The notes under the pieces were generated by a model. That model was not told the origin of the DNA and made no database searches. It saw nothing but the letters and a program-made list of their open reading frames with translations. Positions 46,630-54,896 of a DNA stretch of 64,000 nt are shown piece by piece. The stretch covers positions 1 to 64,000 of the forward strand of contig NZ_CANMQS010000005.1 in assembly GCF_947500075.1 (NCBI RefSeq), given 5' to 3'. This stretch comes from an uncultured Sulfitobacter sp. GTDB taxonomy: Bacteria; Pseudomonadota; Alphaproteobacteria; Rhodobacterales; Rhodobacteraceae. The translations under genes were made by a program, and so were the position numbers. The stretch's first letter is position 1; every line of letters starts with the position of its first letter.

Positions 46630-48102
46630 ATGGCGACCCAAGCACCAGGGCCCGAGCGTATTGAGATCGCCCCCGGCATGGAAATCTGCCGGGTCCTGAC
46701 CGGTCTTTGGCAGGTTGCCGATATGGAGCGAGATGGCACCGAGATCGATCCCGACGCGGGGGCTGATGCGCTGCAATCCTACGTGGATGCGGGGTTTGAT
46801 ACATTCGATATGGCCGATCACTACGGCAGCGCAGAAATCCTGACCGGACGGTTGTTGTCGCGCGGAGCGGACCCAAAGCCGCGGGCGTTCACGAAATGGG
46901 TGCCGACACCCGGCCCATTGGACGCAGATACGATCCGCGCCGGGGTGCAGGCGCGGCTGGACCGGCTGGGCACCAGCTGCGTCGATCTGCTGCAATTCCA
47001 TGGCTGGGATTATCTGGACGATACCTTGCTGGAGAGCCTGCATGCCTTGGCACATCTGCGCGACGAAGGCCTGATCGCCGAATTGGGTGTGACCAATTTC
47101 GATGCCGCACATTTCAATCTGGCACTGTCGGACGGCGTGCCACTGCGCACAAACCAGATCAGCTTTTCGCTGATCGACAGGCGCGCGGCGGGCGAGATGG
47201 CGAAGGTCTGCGCCAAACATGGTGCCCATGTGCTGGCCTACGGCACGCTTTGCGGTGGGTTTCTTTCAGACCGCTGGGTCGATCAGCCGGAACCGGCTGA
47301 GATCGCCGATTGGTCCAAGATGAAATACAAACGTTTCATTGATGCCGCCGGGGGGTGGGACGCATTGCAGGCGACCCTGAGAGCCGCAAAGATGGTGGCC
47401 ACGAAACACGGTGTTTCAGTGTCCAATGTCGCCACCCGGTGGGTGCTGGACCAATCGCATGTCGCCGGTGTCATCATCGGCGCGCGCCTGGGTGAGAACA
47501 TGCACGCGGATGACAACCTTGGTCTGTTCTCCTTTACCCTCGATGAGGAGGACCGCGCCATTCTTGAAGAAAGCTTTGAGGCGACACAGCCCATCCCCGG
47601 CGATTGCGGGGACGAATATCGAAAACCACCCTTTCTGACCGCGTCGGGGGACCTGTCACACCACCTCAGCGAAATGCCTCCGCCGCAAACGGCGCATGCG
47701 GTACCGGGGCGTCCGGAAGAGACACGGGTTCTGACCGGGTCGAAATGGGAGGATATTGCAGGGTATTGCCGGGCGCGCCGTATCGGTGACCGTATTCTGG
47801 TTGCCGGGACCACGGCCGTTTCAGGCCACAGCCGGGCCGTGGCACCCGATGATGCCGGCGCGCAAACCGTCTATATCCTCGACCGTATCATCGCGGCGAT
47901 TGAGGCGCTTGGCGGCCGCGCAGAAGACGTGGTGCGCACGCGCGTCTACATCACGGACGAAGCCGATGTGGTTGATATCTCGGAAGCACATGGGCGCGTC
48001 TTTCGGGACATCAAGCCCGTGAACACCCTCTATCGCATCGCCGGGTTGATCGGGGCGCACAAAGTGGAAGTCGATGTAGAAGCGATTGTGCGCGACGGTT
48101 GA
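46630..48102 (+). CDS. Aldo/keto reductase fused to a RidA-like domain
   Basis: 490 residues from ATG 46630, with GAGGAA upstream. Residues about 1-330 form an AKR barrel with the tetrad intact: FDMADHYGSAEIL (Asp, Tyr), AFTKWVP (Lys) and LLQFHGWDY (His). Residues about 365-490 form a RidA/YjgF domain (GDRILVAGTTAVSG, the VVRTRVYITD arginine strand, then LIGAHKVEVDVEAIV). RidA proteins hydrolyse reactive imines/enamines. A fused reductase and imine hydrolase may process an unstable nitrogenous intermediate. The linker (about 335-365) is Pro-rich. Confidence 0.88.
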   Translation: MATQAPGPERIEIAPGMEICRVLTGLWQVADMERDGTEIDPDAGADALQSYVDAGFDTFDMADHYGSAEILTGRLLSRGADPKPRAFTKWVPTPGPLDADTIRAGVQARLDRLGTSCVDLLQFHGWDYLDDTLLESLHALAHLRDEGLIAELGVTNFDAAHFNLALSDGVPLRTNQISFSLIDRRAAGEMAKVCAKHGAHVLAYGTLCGGFLSDRWVDQPEPAEIADWSKMKYKRFIDAAGGWDALQATLRAAKMVATKHGVSVSNVATRWVLDQSHVAGVIIGARLGENMHADDNLGLFSFTLDEEDRAILEESFEATQPIPGDCGDEYRKPPFLTASGDLSHHLSEMPPPQTAHAVPGRPEETRVLTGSKWEDIAGYCRARRIGDRILVAGTTAVSGHSRAVAPDDAGAQTVYILDRIIAAIEALGGRAEDVVRTRVYITDEADVVDISEAHGRVFRDIKPVNTLYRIAGLIGAHKVEVDVEAIVRDG

Positions 48103-48315
48103 GAGTTCTGCATGCGTCGCTTGGCCTGCGTCGGTTATGTGCAATACCAACGACCGAAGTGGGGAGATCGATCACCATTTTTGGCGATCCAAATGGCGGA
48201 TCTTGCCATCGCCGTGGGACTGGTGCACGCTCGCGGCGAAGGTCCGATTTTACAAGGTCGGCCGAACCGGGGTCCGGTAATGGCAAAGGCGCGGGGTGTT
48301 TTTGGTAGTGCTCGC

Positions 48316-48344
48316 TTGACGATGTGGGATCGCTGAAATACACC
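48316..48344 (+). promoter_or_regulatory. Possible promoter of tRNA-Gly
   Basis: ttgacg (48316-48321) and tacacc (48339-48344) are separated by 17 bp and end 12 bp before the tRNA. The -10 match is poor. Confidence 0.3.
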
Positions 48345-48356
48345 CCATCGGAGTAA

Positions 48357-48430
48357 GCGGGCGTTGTGTAATGGTAAGACCTCAGCCTTCCAAGCTGATG
48401 ATACGGGTTCGATTCCCGTCGCCCGCTCCA
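48357..48430 (+). tRNA. tRNA-Gly (anticodon UCC), CCA encoded
   Basis: A complete cloverleaf is visible. The acceptor arms are GCGGGCG (48357-48363) and CGCCCGC (48420-48426), with a short D loop (TAATGGTAA). The anticodon stem CTCAGC/GCTGAT carries the loop CTTCCAA, giving TCC. The T loop is GGGTTCGATTCCC. The discriminator T is followed by CCA at 48428-48430. Confidence 0.95.
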
Positions 48431-48585
48431 GACATCCCATCCTGCATTGCCTGCGCATAAGCCCGACCTGACCAATGCCATTCTGCCTTTGGTTCAACGT
48501 TCAAATTTTCGGATGCGACACCGGGGGCGCTTGACCCCGGCGTGTCCGCGGGCCATGACCAATCGACGAAATAAAAGGACGTTGC

Positions 48586-50409
48586 ATGGCTCGCACTCCG
48601 ACACCGACACCACCTGTGATACCTCCCGGCTCCGCCGCGGAGCCAGAGCGTGCCAAATCCAAAAAGATCGGCGCATTGCGCGCATTGGCGCCATTCGTGT
48701 TGCCCTATCGCAAGTTGATGGCTGCGGCGCTGCTGGCGCTGGTGCTGACGGCGATGTTGTCACTGACCCTGCCGCTGGCGGTGCGCCGGGTGGTGGATAA
48801 CTTCGGCGCGGCTGATCTGGCGTTGCTGGACTACTACTTTCTTGCTGCCTTCGGCGTGGCCGCGCTGTTGGCGCTGGGCACCGGGCTGCGTTATGCGCTT
48901 GTCACGCGGCTGGGAGAGCGGGTTGTGGCGGACATCCGGCGCGCCTTGTTTGACCGGGTGATCGGCATGAGCCCCGCGTTTTACGAAAGGATCATGACTG
49001 GCGAAGTGCTGAGCCGGATCACCACGGATACCACGTTGATCCTGTCGGTCATCGGCTCTTCGGTTTCCATCGCGCTGCGCAACATTCTGGTGTTTGCGGG
49101 GGGGCTGGTGTTAATGCTGCTGACCTCGGCCAAGCTGACGGGGTTGGTCTTGCTGGTTGTGCCTGCCGTGATCGTGCCGATCCTGACGCTGGGGCGGCGC
49201 TTGCGGGTGATCAGCCGCGAAAATCAGGACTGGATTGCGGCATCTTCCGGCAATGCGTCAGAAAGTCTGGGTGCCGTGCAAACCGTGCAGGCGTTCACAC
49301 ATGAAGATGTGACCCGCGGTGCTTTTGCCGACATGACCGAGAGCTCCTACCTTGTGGCACGTCGCCGCATTCGCACGCGCGCCGCCATGACAGTGATTGT
49401 GATCTTCCTCGTTTTTGCGGGCGTGGTGGGCGTCTTGTGGGTGGGGGCGCATGACGTGCGCAATGGGGCGATGACCCCCGGCGCATTGGTGCAATTCGTG
49501 ATCTATGCCGTACTGGTTGCCGGCGCGGTTGCCGCACTCTCGGAAATCTGGGGCGAATTGCAGCGCGCTGCGGGGGCGACGGAACGTCTGGTGGAACTGT
49601 TGCAGAGCGAGGATGCTGTCGAAGACCCCGCCCAAGCGGTGCCGCTGCCGGAGCCTGTGCGCGGGCAAATTACCTTTGAGGCGGTCGATTTCACCTATCC
49701 TGCGCGGCCCGATACGCCAGCCTTGCAAGCCGTCGATCTGACCATCAATCCGGGTGAGACTGTTGCGTTTGTCGGCCCGTCCGGTGCGGGCAAGACAACG
49801 ATCATCCAACTGATCCTGCGGTTTTATGACCCTGCGTCTGGTCAGATCATGCTGGATGGCATTGATCTGCGCGAGATGGCGCGTGATCGTTTCCGGCAGG
49901 CGATAGCGCTTGTGCCGCAGGACCCGGTGATTTTTGCCACATCTGCGTCTGAAAACATCCGCTTTGGCCGCCCCGATGCCACCGACGCCGAGGTGGAGGC
50001 CGCGGCAAAGGCTGCCGCCGCGGACGGGTTCATTGCAGCGCTGCCCGAAGGCTATGACAGTTTTCTGGGCGAACGCGGCGTGATGTTGTCGGGCGGACAA
50101 AAGCAGCGCATCGCCATTGCCCGCGCGATCCTGCGCGATGCGCCGGTGCTGCTGCTGGATGAAGCGACCAGCGCGCTGGATGCGGAAAGCGAACGCGCCG
50201 TGCAGGGGGCGGTTGACCACCTGAGCAAGGGACGCACAACACTGATTGTTGCCCATAGGCTGGCCACTGTGAAGAAAGCTGACCGGATCGTCGTGCTGGA
50301 GGAAGGCCGCGTCGTGGCCATCGGAACCCATGATGAACTGGTGGCAAAGGGCGGTCTCTACGCACGTCTGGCCCGGCTTCAGTTCACCGACGGTATCGCT
50401 GCGGAGTGA
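48586..50409 (+). CDS. ABC multidrug/lipid exporter (fused membrane and ATPase domains)
   Basis: 607 residues from ATG 48586, with AAAGGA upstream. A short Pro-rich N-terminus is followed by six membrane helices (about residues 40-325). The ATPase domain has Walker A GPSGAGKTT, Q loop ALVPQDPVIFATSA, signature MLSGGQKQR, Walker B VLLLDEATSALD and the switch His in IVAHRLAT. This is a homodimeric half-transporter of the MsbA/BmrA type. All catalytic motifs are intact, in contrast to the exporter-like protein at 32.6 kb. The substrate is unknown. Confidence 0.92.
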   Translation: MARTPTPTPPVIPPGSAAEPERAKSKKIGALRALAPFVLPYRKLMAAALLALVLTAMLSLTLPLAVRRVVDNFGAADLALLDYYFLAAFGVAALLALGTGLRYALVTRLGERVVADIRRALFDRVIGMSPAFYERIMTGEVLSRITTDTTLILSVIGSSVSIALRNILVFAGGLVLMLLTSAKLTGLVLLVVPAVIVPILTLGRRLRVISRENQDWIAASSGNASESLGAVQTVQAFTHEDVTRGAFADMTESSYLVARRRIRTRAAMTVIVIFLVFAGVVGVLWVGAHDVRNGAMTPGALVQFVIYAVLVAGAVAALSEIWGELQRAAGATERLVELLQSEDAVEDPAQAVPLPEPVRGQITFEAVDFTYPARPDTPALQAVDLTINPGETVAFVGPSGAGKTTIIQLILRFYDPASGQIMLDGIDLREMARDRFRQAIALVPQDPVIFATSASENIRFGRPDATDAEVEAAAKAAAADGFIAALPEGYDSFLGERGVMLSGGQKQRIAIARAILRDAPVLLLDEATSALDAESERAVQGAVDHLSKGRTTLIVAHRLATVKKADRIVVLEEGRVVAIGTHDELVAKGGLYARLARLQFTDGIAAE

Positions 50410-50491
50410 TTTTCGCGGGTTTTCCCCTTGCGCGATGGGGGCGGGCCGTCAAACATGACCCCAGCGGAAATACATCAAAAGGAGTATTGTG

Positions 50492-50923
50492 ATGGGTTTG
50501 TGGAGTTTTGTGAAAGGTGCCGGCAAGAAGGTCTTTGGCGGCGATGATGAGCCTGAAGTCAGTGGTGCGGCATTAAAAGATGAACTGAAAGACCTCGGGC
50601 TCGATGCCGAAGGGCTCGACATCTCTGTGGAAGGGGACAAGGTCAAGATCAGCGGCTCCGCTGCAAGTCAGGAAGTGCGGGAGAAGGTCATTCTTGCCGT
50701 CGGCAACGTCGAAGGCGTGGCCGAAGTCGAAGACGACATTTCCGGCGGGGACGGGGAGCCGACCTTCCACACTGTCGAAAAGGGCGACACCCTGTGGGCC
50801 GTATCAGCCAAGGCGCTGGGCAGCGGTGCCCGGTACATGGAGATTTTTGAGGCCAACAAGCCGATGCTGTCTGACCCGGACAAGATCTATCCCGGTCAGG
50901 TGCTGCGCATTCCTGCGGCCTGA
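50492..50923 (+). CDS. BON and LysM domain protein (Kbp/YgaU-like)
   Basis: 143 residues from ATG 50492, with AAAAGGAG 7 nt upstream. Residues about 20-85 form a BON domain (GLDISVEGDKVKISGSAAS, then VGNVEGVAEVEDDI). Residues about 92-142 form a LysM domain (VEKGDTLWAVSAKALG, then IYPGQVLRIP). The layout is that of E. coli Kbp (YgaU), a cytoplasmic K+-binding protein; no signal peptide is seen. It is followed by a strong terminator. Confidence 0.9.
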   Translation: MGLWSFVKGAGKKVFGGDDEPEVSGAALKDELKDLGLDAEGLDISVEGDKVKISGSAASQEVREKVILAVGNVEGVAEVEDDISGGDGEPTFHTVEKGDTLWAVSAKALGSGARYMEIFEANKPMLSDPDKIYPGQVLRIPAA

Positions 50924-50946
50924 AACCGCCTGAATTTGTGACAACA

Positions 50947-50978
50947 GGGCGCGTGCCAGACCGGTACGCGCCCTTTTT
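50947..50978 (+). terminator. Rho-independent terminator
   Basis: Arms gggcgcgt (50947-50954) and acgcgccc (50966-50973), extended inward by cc/gg pairing, are followed directly by ttttt. It lies 23 bp after the BON-LysM stop codon. Confidence 0.88.
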
Positions 50979-51114
50979 GCGGCCCGCAGGTGCGATTTCG
51001 TGGAATTGACGCAAGGTTCCGCCACCAGGTTTGCTTGCGCATTGCGCGAATTCCAAGCATTCTGCGCGCTAATTTTAGCAACGCCCGCAAAGTGGCGCTC
51101 AGGGGAGGATGACA

Positions 51115-52992
51115 ATGGGATATGCCGGTTTGGACGACCGCAATGCAATTGAAGGCGAAATGGCGTGGAAGGACCGGGATGTACCGGTAACGCTATACGG
51201 CCAATTGAGCCAGACGGCGGGAAAGTTCCCAAACCGAAACGCGATGAGTTTTCAGCTGTTGTCCGGTGCGACAGACAAGAAAGAAACGCTGAGCTGGAAG
51301 CAACTGCATGAGAAGGTTTCCCAGACGGCGAACCTTTTTCGCTCTCTTGGGATCGGACCCAAGGATGTGGTGGCCTATGTCCTGCCAAACAGCAATGAGA
51401 CATTGCTGACCCTGTTGGGCGGTGCCGTGGCCGGTATTGCCAATCCCATCAACCCATTGCTTGAAGCGGATCAGATCGCTTCCATCCTTCGCGAAACCGG
51501 TGCGTCGGTGGTTGTCACCCTGCGGCCGTTCCCGAAAACGGATGTGGCTGAGAAGACGGCCGAAGCCGTGAAAATGGCGCCGGGCGTGCATACCGTGCTT
51601 GAGGTGGATCTGGTGCGGTATCTGACACCGCCCAAGTCGTGGATCGTGCCGTTCATTCGCCCCAAGGGGAAGGTGGGCAATCAGGCCAAATACCTGAATT
51701 TCAACGCGGAGATCGCAAAGCAGAAAACGACGCTGGATTTCGAGGATGTGCAGGAAGACCGCGTGGGCTTCTATTTCCACACCGGTGGCACCACGGGGAT
51801 GCCGAAAGTCGCACAGCACCTCTATTCCGGGTCGATCTACAATGGCTGGGTTGGCACCACGACGTTGCTGAGCGAGGAAGACGTCCTGCTGTGTCCGCTG
51901 CCGCTCTTCCACGTGATGGCCTGTCAGGTGATGGTGATGGGGGCGCTGGCCTCTGGCGCGCATGTTGTTTTCCCCACGCCGCAGGGCTACCGGGGCGAGG
52001 GGGTGTTTGATAACATCTGGAAACTGGTCGAACGCTACAAGGTGACGTTCGTCGTCTCCGTTCCCACGGCGCTGGCGGCGACCATGCAGGTGCCGGTCAA
52101 TGCCGACATCTCTTCTGTCAAAACGGCCTTCTCAGGCTCCGCACCGCTGCCGCTGGAATTGTTCAAACGGTTTGAAGATGCGACCGGCATGACCATTGTC
52201 GAAGGCTACGGCATGACGGAGGCGACCTGCCTTGTGTCAGGCAACCCGATTGATGGCGTCAAGAAGGTCGGCTCCATCGGTATCCCGTTCCCCTATACGG
52301 ACATCAAGATCGTCAAAGGCTCCGCTGACGGGGACGTCGAAGCGGGCGTGGATGAGATCGGTGAAATCTGTGTGGCCAACCCCGGCGTCTATGTTGGGAA
52401 CACCTATACCGAGGAAGACAAGAACAAGGGGCTTTACTACAACGATACGCACCTGCGCACAGGCGATCTGGGCCGTGTTGATGAAGATGGATATCTTTGG
52501 ATCACGGGGCGCGCCAAGGATCTGATCATTCGAGGCGGCCACAACATTGACCCTGCCGAGATCGAAGAGGCATTGCTGGGCCACGAAGCGGTCGGATTTG
52601 CCGGGGCCATTGGTCAGCCAGATTCCCACGCGGGCGAAGTCCCATGTGCCTATGTTGAGTTGGTTGAAGGCGCATCTGCCACTCCTGACGAACTGATGGC
52701 CTTCTGCAAGGAGCACATCACCGAACGTGCAGCCCTTCCCAAACACATGGTCATCATGGACGAATTGCCTAAAACCGCCGTCGGAAAAATCTTCAAACCC
52801 GACCTGCGTCGGGAAGCGATCATTCGCATCTATGACGGATCCCTGACGAAAGCGGATCTGCCTGCACGGGTGGAAGAAGTGATCGAAGACAAGAAACGCG
52901 GATTGGTTGCGCGCATCGTGATGAACGGTGCCTCTGAGCAGGACGTCAACGCCGTGCTTGGATCCTTCACCCGCCCTTGGGAGGCTGTGTGA
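51115..52992 (+). CDS. Acyl-CoA synthetase (AMP-binding)
   Basis: 625 residues from ATG 51115. An ATG at 51109 is in frame but abuts the GGGGAGG site, which is correctly spaced for 51115. ANL-family motifs are present: FHTGGTTGMPKVAQH, GYGMTEATCL, HLRTGDLGRVDEDGYLW, RAKDLIIRGGHNIDP and the C-terminal Lys in TAVGKIFKP. It is distinct from the FadD gene at 6.6 kb. It is coupled to a downstream esterase by a 4-base overlap (GTGTGA), suggesting a joint role in uptake or activation of an esterified carboxylic acid. Confidence 0.87.
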   Translation: MGYAGLDDRNAIEGEMAWKDRDVPVTLYGQLSQTAGKFPNRNAMSFQLLSGATDKKETLSWKQLHEKVSQTANLFRSLGIGPKDVVAYVLPNSNETLLTLLGGAVAGIANPINPLLEADQIASILRETGASVVVTLRPFPKTDVAEKTAEAVKMAPGVHTVLEVDLVRYLTPPKSWIVPFIRPKGKVGNQAKYLNFNAEIAKQKTTLDFEDVQEDRVGFYFHTGGTTGMPKVAQHLYSGSIYNGWVGTTTLLSEEDVLLCPLPLFHVMACQVMVMGALASGAHVVFPTPQGYRGEGVFDNIWKLVERYKVTFVVSVPTALAATMQVPVNADISSVKTAFSGSAPLPLELFKRFEDATGMTIVEGYGMTEATCLVSGNPIDGVKKVGSIGIPFPYTDIKIVKGSADGDVEAGVDEIGEICVANPGVYVGNTYTEEDKNKGLYYNDTHLRTGDLGRVDEDGYLWITGRAKDLIIRGGHNIDPAEIEEALLGHEAVGFAGAIGQPDSHAGEVPCAYVELVEGASATPDELMAFCKEHITERAALPKHMVIMDELPKTAVGKIFKPDLRREAIIRIYDGSLTKADLPARVEEVIEDKKRGLVARIVMNGASEQDVNAVLGSFTRPWEAV

Positions 52993-53921
52993 GCGAAGCG
53001 GACTACGAACAACTTCTCGATGACGAGGTCCGCGCGTATATCGCGCGGTCCGCGACCTTCTACCCGCCGGGTACTGTATCGCTGAGTATCGACGAACAGC
53101 GCGCGGTTTATGACCGCATGTGCGACGCGTTTAATGCTGGGCGCCCCGAGGGAGTGAGGGCCAGTGATCTTGCCTATGGCAATGTACCGTGTCGCTTGTA
53201 TGAGGGTGCAAAATCTTCGGAGATCACGGTGATCTACTACCACGGCGGCGGGTTTGTCGTGGGCGGGCTGGAGAGCCACGACGATGTCTGCGCCGAGATT
53301 TGCGCGCGGACGGGTTTTCGGGTTGTGGCGGTGGACTATGCGTTGGCACCGGAGCACCGGTTCCCTGCGTGCTACAACGATGCGCTTGCAGCCTACACCG
53401 GGGTGCGCGCGGCATTTACGGGGCCGATCCTGTTGATGGGCGACAGTGCAGGCGGCAATCTGGCATCGGGCATAACCCATGCAGTGCGGCCTGACGGAAG
53501 GGTCATAGGGCAGGTATTGATCTATCCCGAGCTTGGCGCAGACAGGCACAAGGGCAGTTTCGTAGAACACGCGCATGCCCCTGAACTGACAGCTGCTGAC
53601 GTGGTGGCTTACAGGATCTTGCGTTTTGGCGTTGCGGACCCGCCCGCAGGGGATCCGCGCTATTTTCCGTTGCAAGACAGGGATCTGTCAGGCCTGCCGT
53701 CGACGGTCATTCTGACGGTGGAATGTGATCCGCTGGCCAGCAATGGTCCGGCCTACCGCGACGCGGTCCGCGCAGCGGGCGGGCAGGCGGAATGGATCAA
53801 CGGCAAGGGGCTGGTGCATGGATGCCTGCGCGCGCGGCATTGCTCGGTACGGGCGGGGGCGTTCTTTGATCAGATCGTCGATGCGGTGGATGCCTTGGGG
53901 CAGGGGCGCTGGCCCTATTGA
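52989..53921 (+). CDS. Alpha/beta hydrolase, HSL/lipase-like esterase
   Basis: 310 residues from GTG 52989, overlapping the synthetase stop codon. The HSL-family oxyanion motif is YYHGGGFVVGG (about residue 83) and the nucleophile elbow GDSAGGN (about 154). The acid is Asp in VECDPLASN, and the His is in GLVHGCLRA. It should hydrolyse short or medium-chain esters in the cytoplasm, giving acids for the upstream synthetase. Confidence 0.88.
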   Translation: MSEADYEQLLDDEVRAYIARSATFYPPGTVSLSIDEQRAVYDRMCDAFNAGRPEGVRASDLAYGNVPCRLYEGAKSSEITVIYYHGGGFVVGGLESHDDVCAEICARTGFRVVAVDYALAPEHRFPACYNDALAAYTGVRAAFTGPILLMGDSAGGNLASGITHAVRPDGRVIGQVLIYPELGADRHKGSFVEHAHAPELTAADVVAYRILRFGVADPPAGDPRYFPLQDRDLSGLPSTVILTVECDPLASNGPAYRDAVRAAGGQAEWINGKGLVHGCLRARHCSVRAGAFFDQIVDAVDALGQGRWPY

Positions 53922-53930
53922 TGGCCGCAG

Positions 53931-53995
53931 GGTGCGCATCTATTGCGCACCTTCCCGGTTGGAAAAGTCAGCACGGTGCGCAGTAAAGGCGCACC
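53931..53995. repeat. Two tandem ggtgcgc hairpins (REP-like element)
   Basis: ggtgcgca-tctat-tgcgcacc (53931-53951) is followed 23 bp later by ggtgcgc-agtaaag-gcgcacc (53975-53995). Both use the same arm sequence. They fill the spacer between convergent genes and touch the stop codon of the phosphodiesterase gene. They probably act as a bidirectional terminator or a dispersed palindromic repeat. Confidence 0.65.
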
Positions 53996-54835
53996 CTACG
54001 GAGTAAGGAAGCTGCCTGCTTTCATGGTCTCTGCGACAGGCGCGCCAAGGCGGTGCAGGATTGTCGGGGCCAGTTGCAACTGGTCAATCACCACATCCTC
54101 AGCCGGACCCTCTGCATCGCCGAAATAATAAAGCGCCGCTTCCTGCTGCAAGGGATCACGCCCGCCATGATGCCCGCGCGCGTCCTGTCCATGATCTGCC
54201 GTCACAATCACTTCATATCCCGCAGCACGCCACTTGGGGATGAAGGGGGCCAGCATCTCATCCATCACGAAACAGGCGTGATCCATTTCCTGGCTTTCGT
54301 GGAAGAAGCGGTGGCCCATGCTGTCCAGCGTGCAGGTGTGCAGCATGCCGTAGTTCAGCCCGAACCGCAGACACAGGTTCGTCAGCGTACCGAACAGGTC
54401 CACGTCCGACGGGGTCATCTGGTTGGCCTGACCATAGCCCGTCATCGTGTGAAAGCGGCCGTGATTGATGGTGTCGCTCTCCGGCTCATCATACTCGACA
54501 TCGCGGACGAAATCGAAAGGGTGGCGGTTGAAGAACTCCGACCAGAAGGAATGCGCAACAGCCCCGGTGACGCCGCCCCCCTGGCGCACTTGTGAAAACA
54601 CATCCGGATGTGTGAGGCGGAACACATTGCCATTGCCGGTGCAGCCGTGCTCCGCCGGGACAACGCCGGTGTGGATGGAAGCATAGCAGGAGGCGGATAT
54701 CGACGGCAGCACAGACCGGATTTTCCAGACACGCGCATCACCCGCATCGACCCAGCCTTCGAGGTTGCCGAACAGACGCCGCCAGTTGCGATAGGGCACG
54801 CCGTCCAGAATGATCAGCAGCAGTTTCTTGTCCAT
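53996..54835 (-). CDS. Alkaline phosphatase-superfamily phosphodiesterase-like protein
   Basis: 279 residues from ATG 54835, with GGGAGG correctly placed. Metal-binding and nucleophile positions of the type I phosphodiesterase/nucleotide pyrophosphatase family appear: LIILDGVP (Asp), the SVLPSISASCYASIHTG nucleophile region, LDSMGHRFFH (Asp, His) and TADHGQD (Asp, His). The usual nucleophile Thr may be Ser here. No signal peptide is seen, so it should be cytoplasmic. The substrate is unknown. Confidence 0.8.
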   Translation of the reverse strand: MDKKLLLIILDGVPYRNWRRLFGNLEGWVDAGDARVWKIRSVLPSISASCYASIHTGVVPAEHGCTGNGNVFRLTHPDVFSQVRQGGGVTGAVAHSFWSEFFNRHPFDFVRDVEYDEPESDTINHGRFHTMTGYGQANQMTPSDVDLFGTLTNLCLRFGLNYGMLHTCTLDSMGHRFFHESQEMDHACFVMDEMLAPFIPKWRAAGYEVIVTADHGQDARGHHGGRDPLQQEAALYYFGDAEGPAEDVVIDQLQLAPTILHRLGAPVAETMKAGSFLTP

Positions 54836-54896
54836 ATGCACCTCCCTTTTCCGCCACGCTGAGGGAGGATGAAGGGGAGTGCAAGGCCCCAGATGC

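Noticed and set aside
48011..48481. Minus-strand ORF containing a GRRESNPYHQLG-like string
   Set aside because: This string is the familiar false translation of the antisense strand of a tRNA gene; tRNA-Gly lies at 48357-48430.
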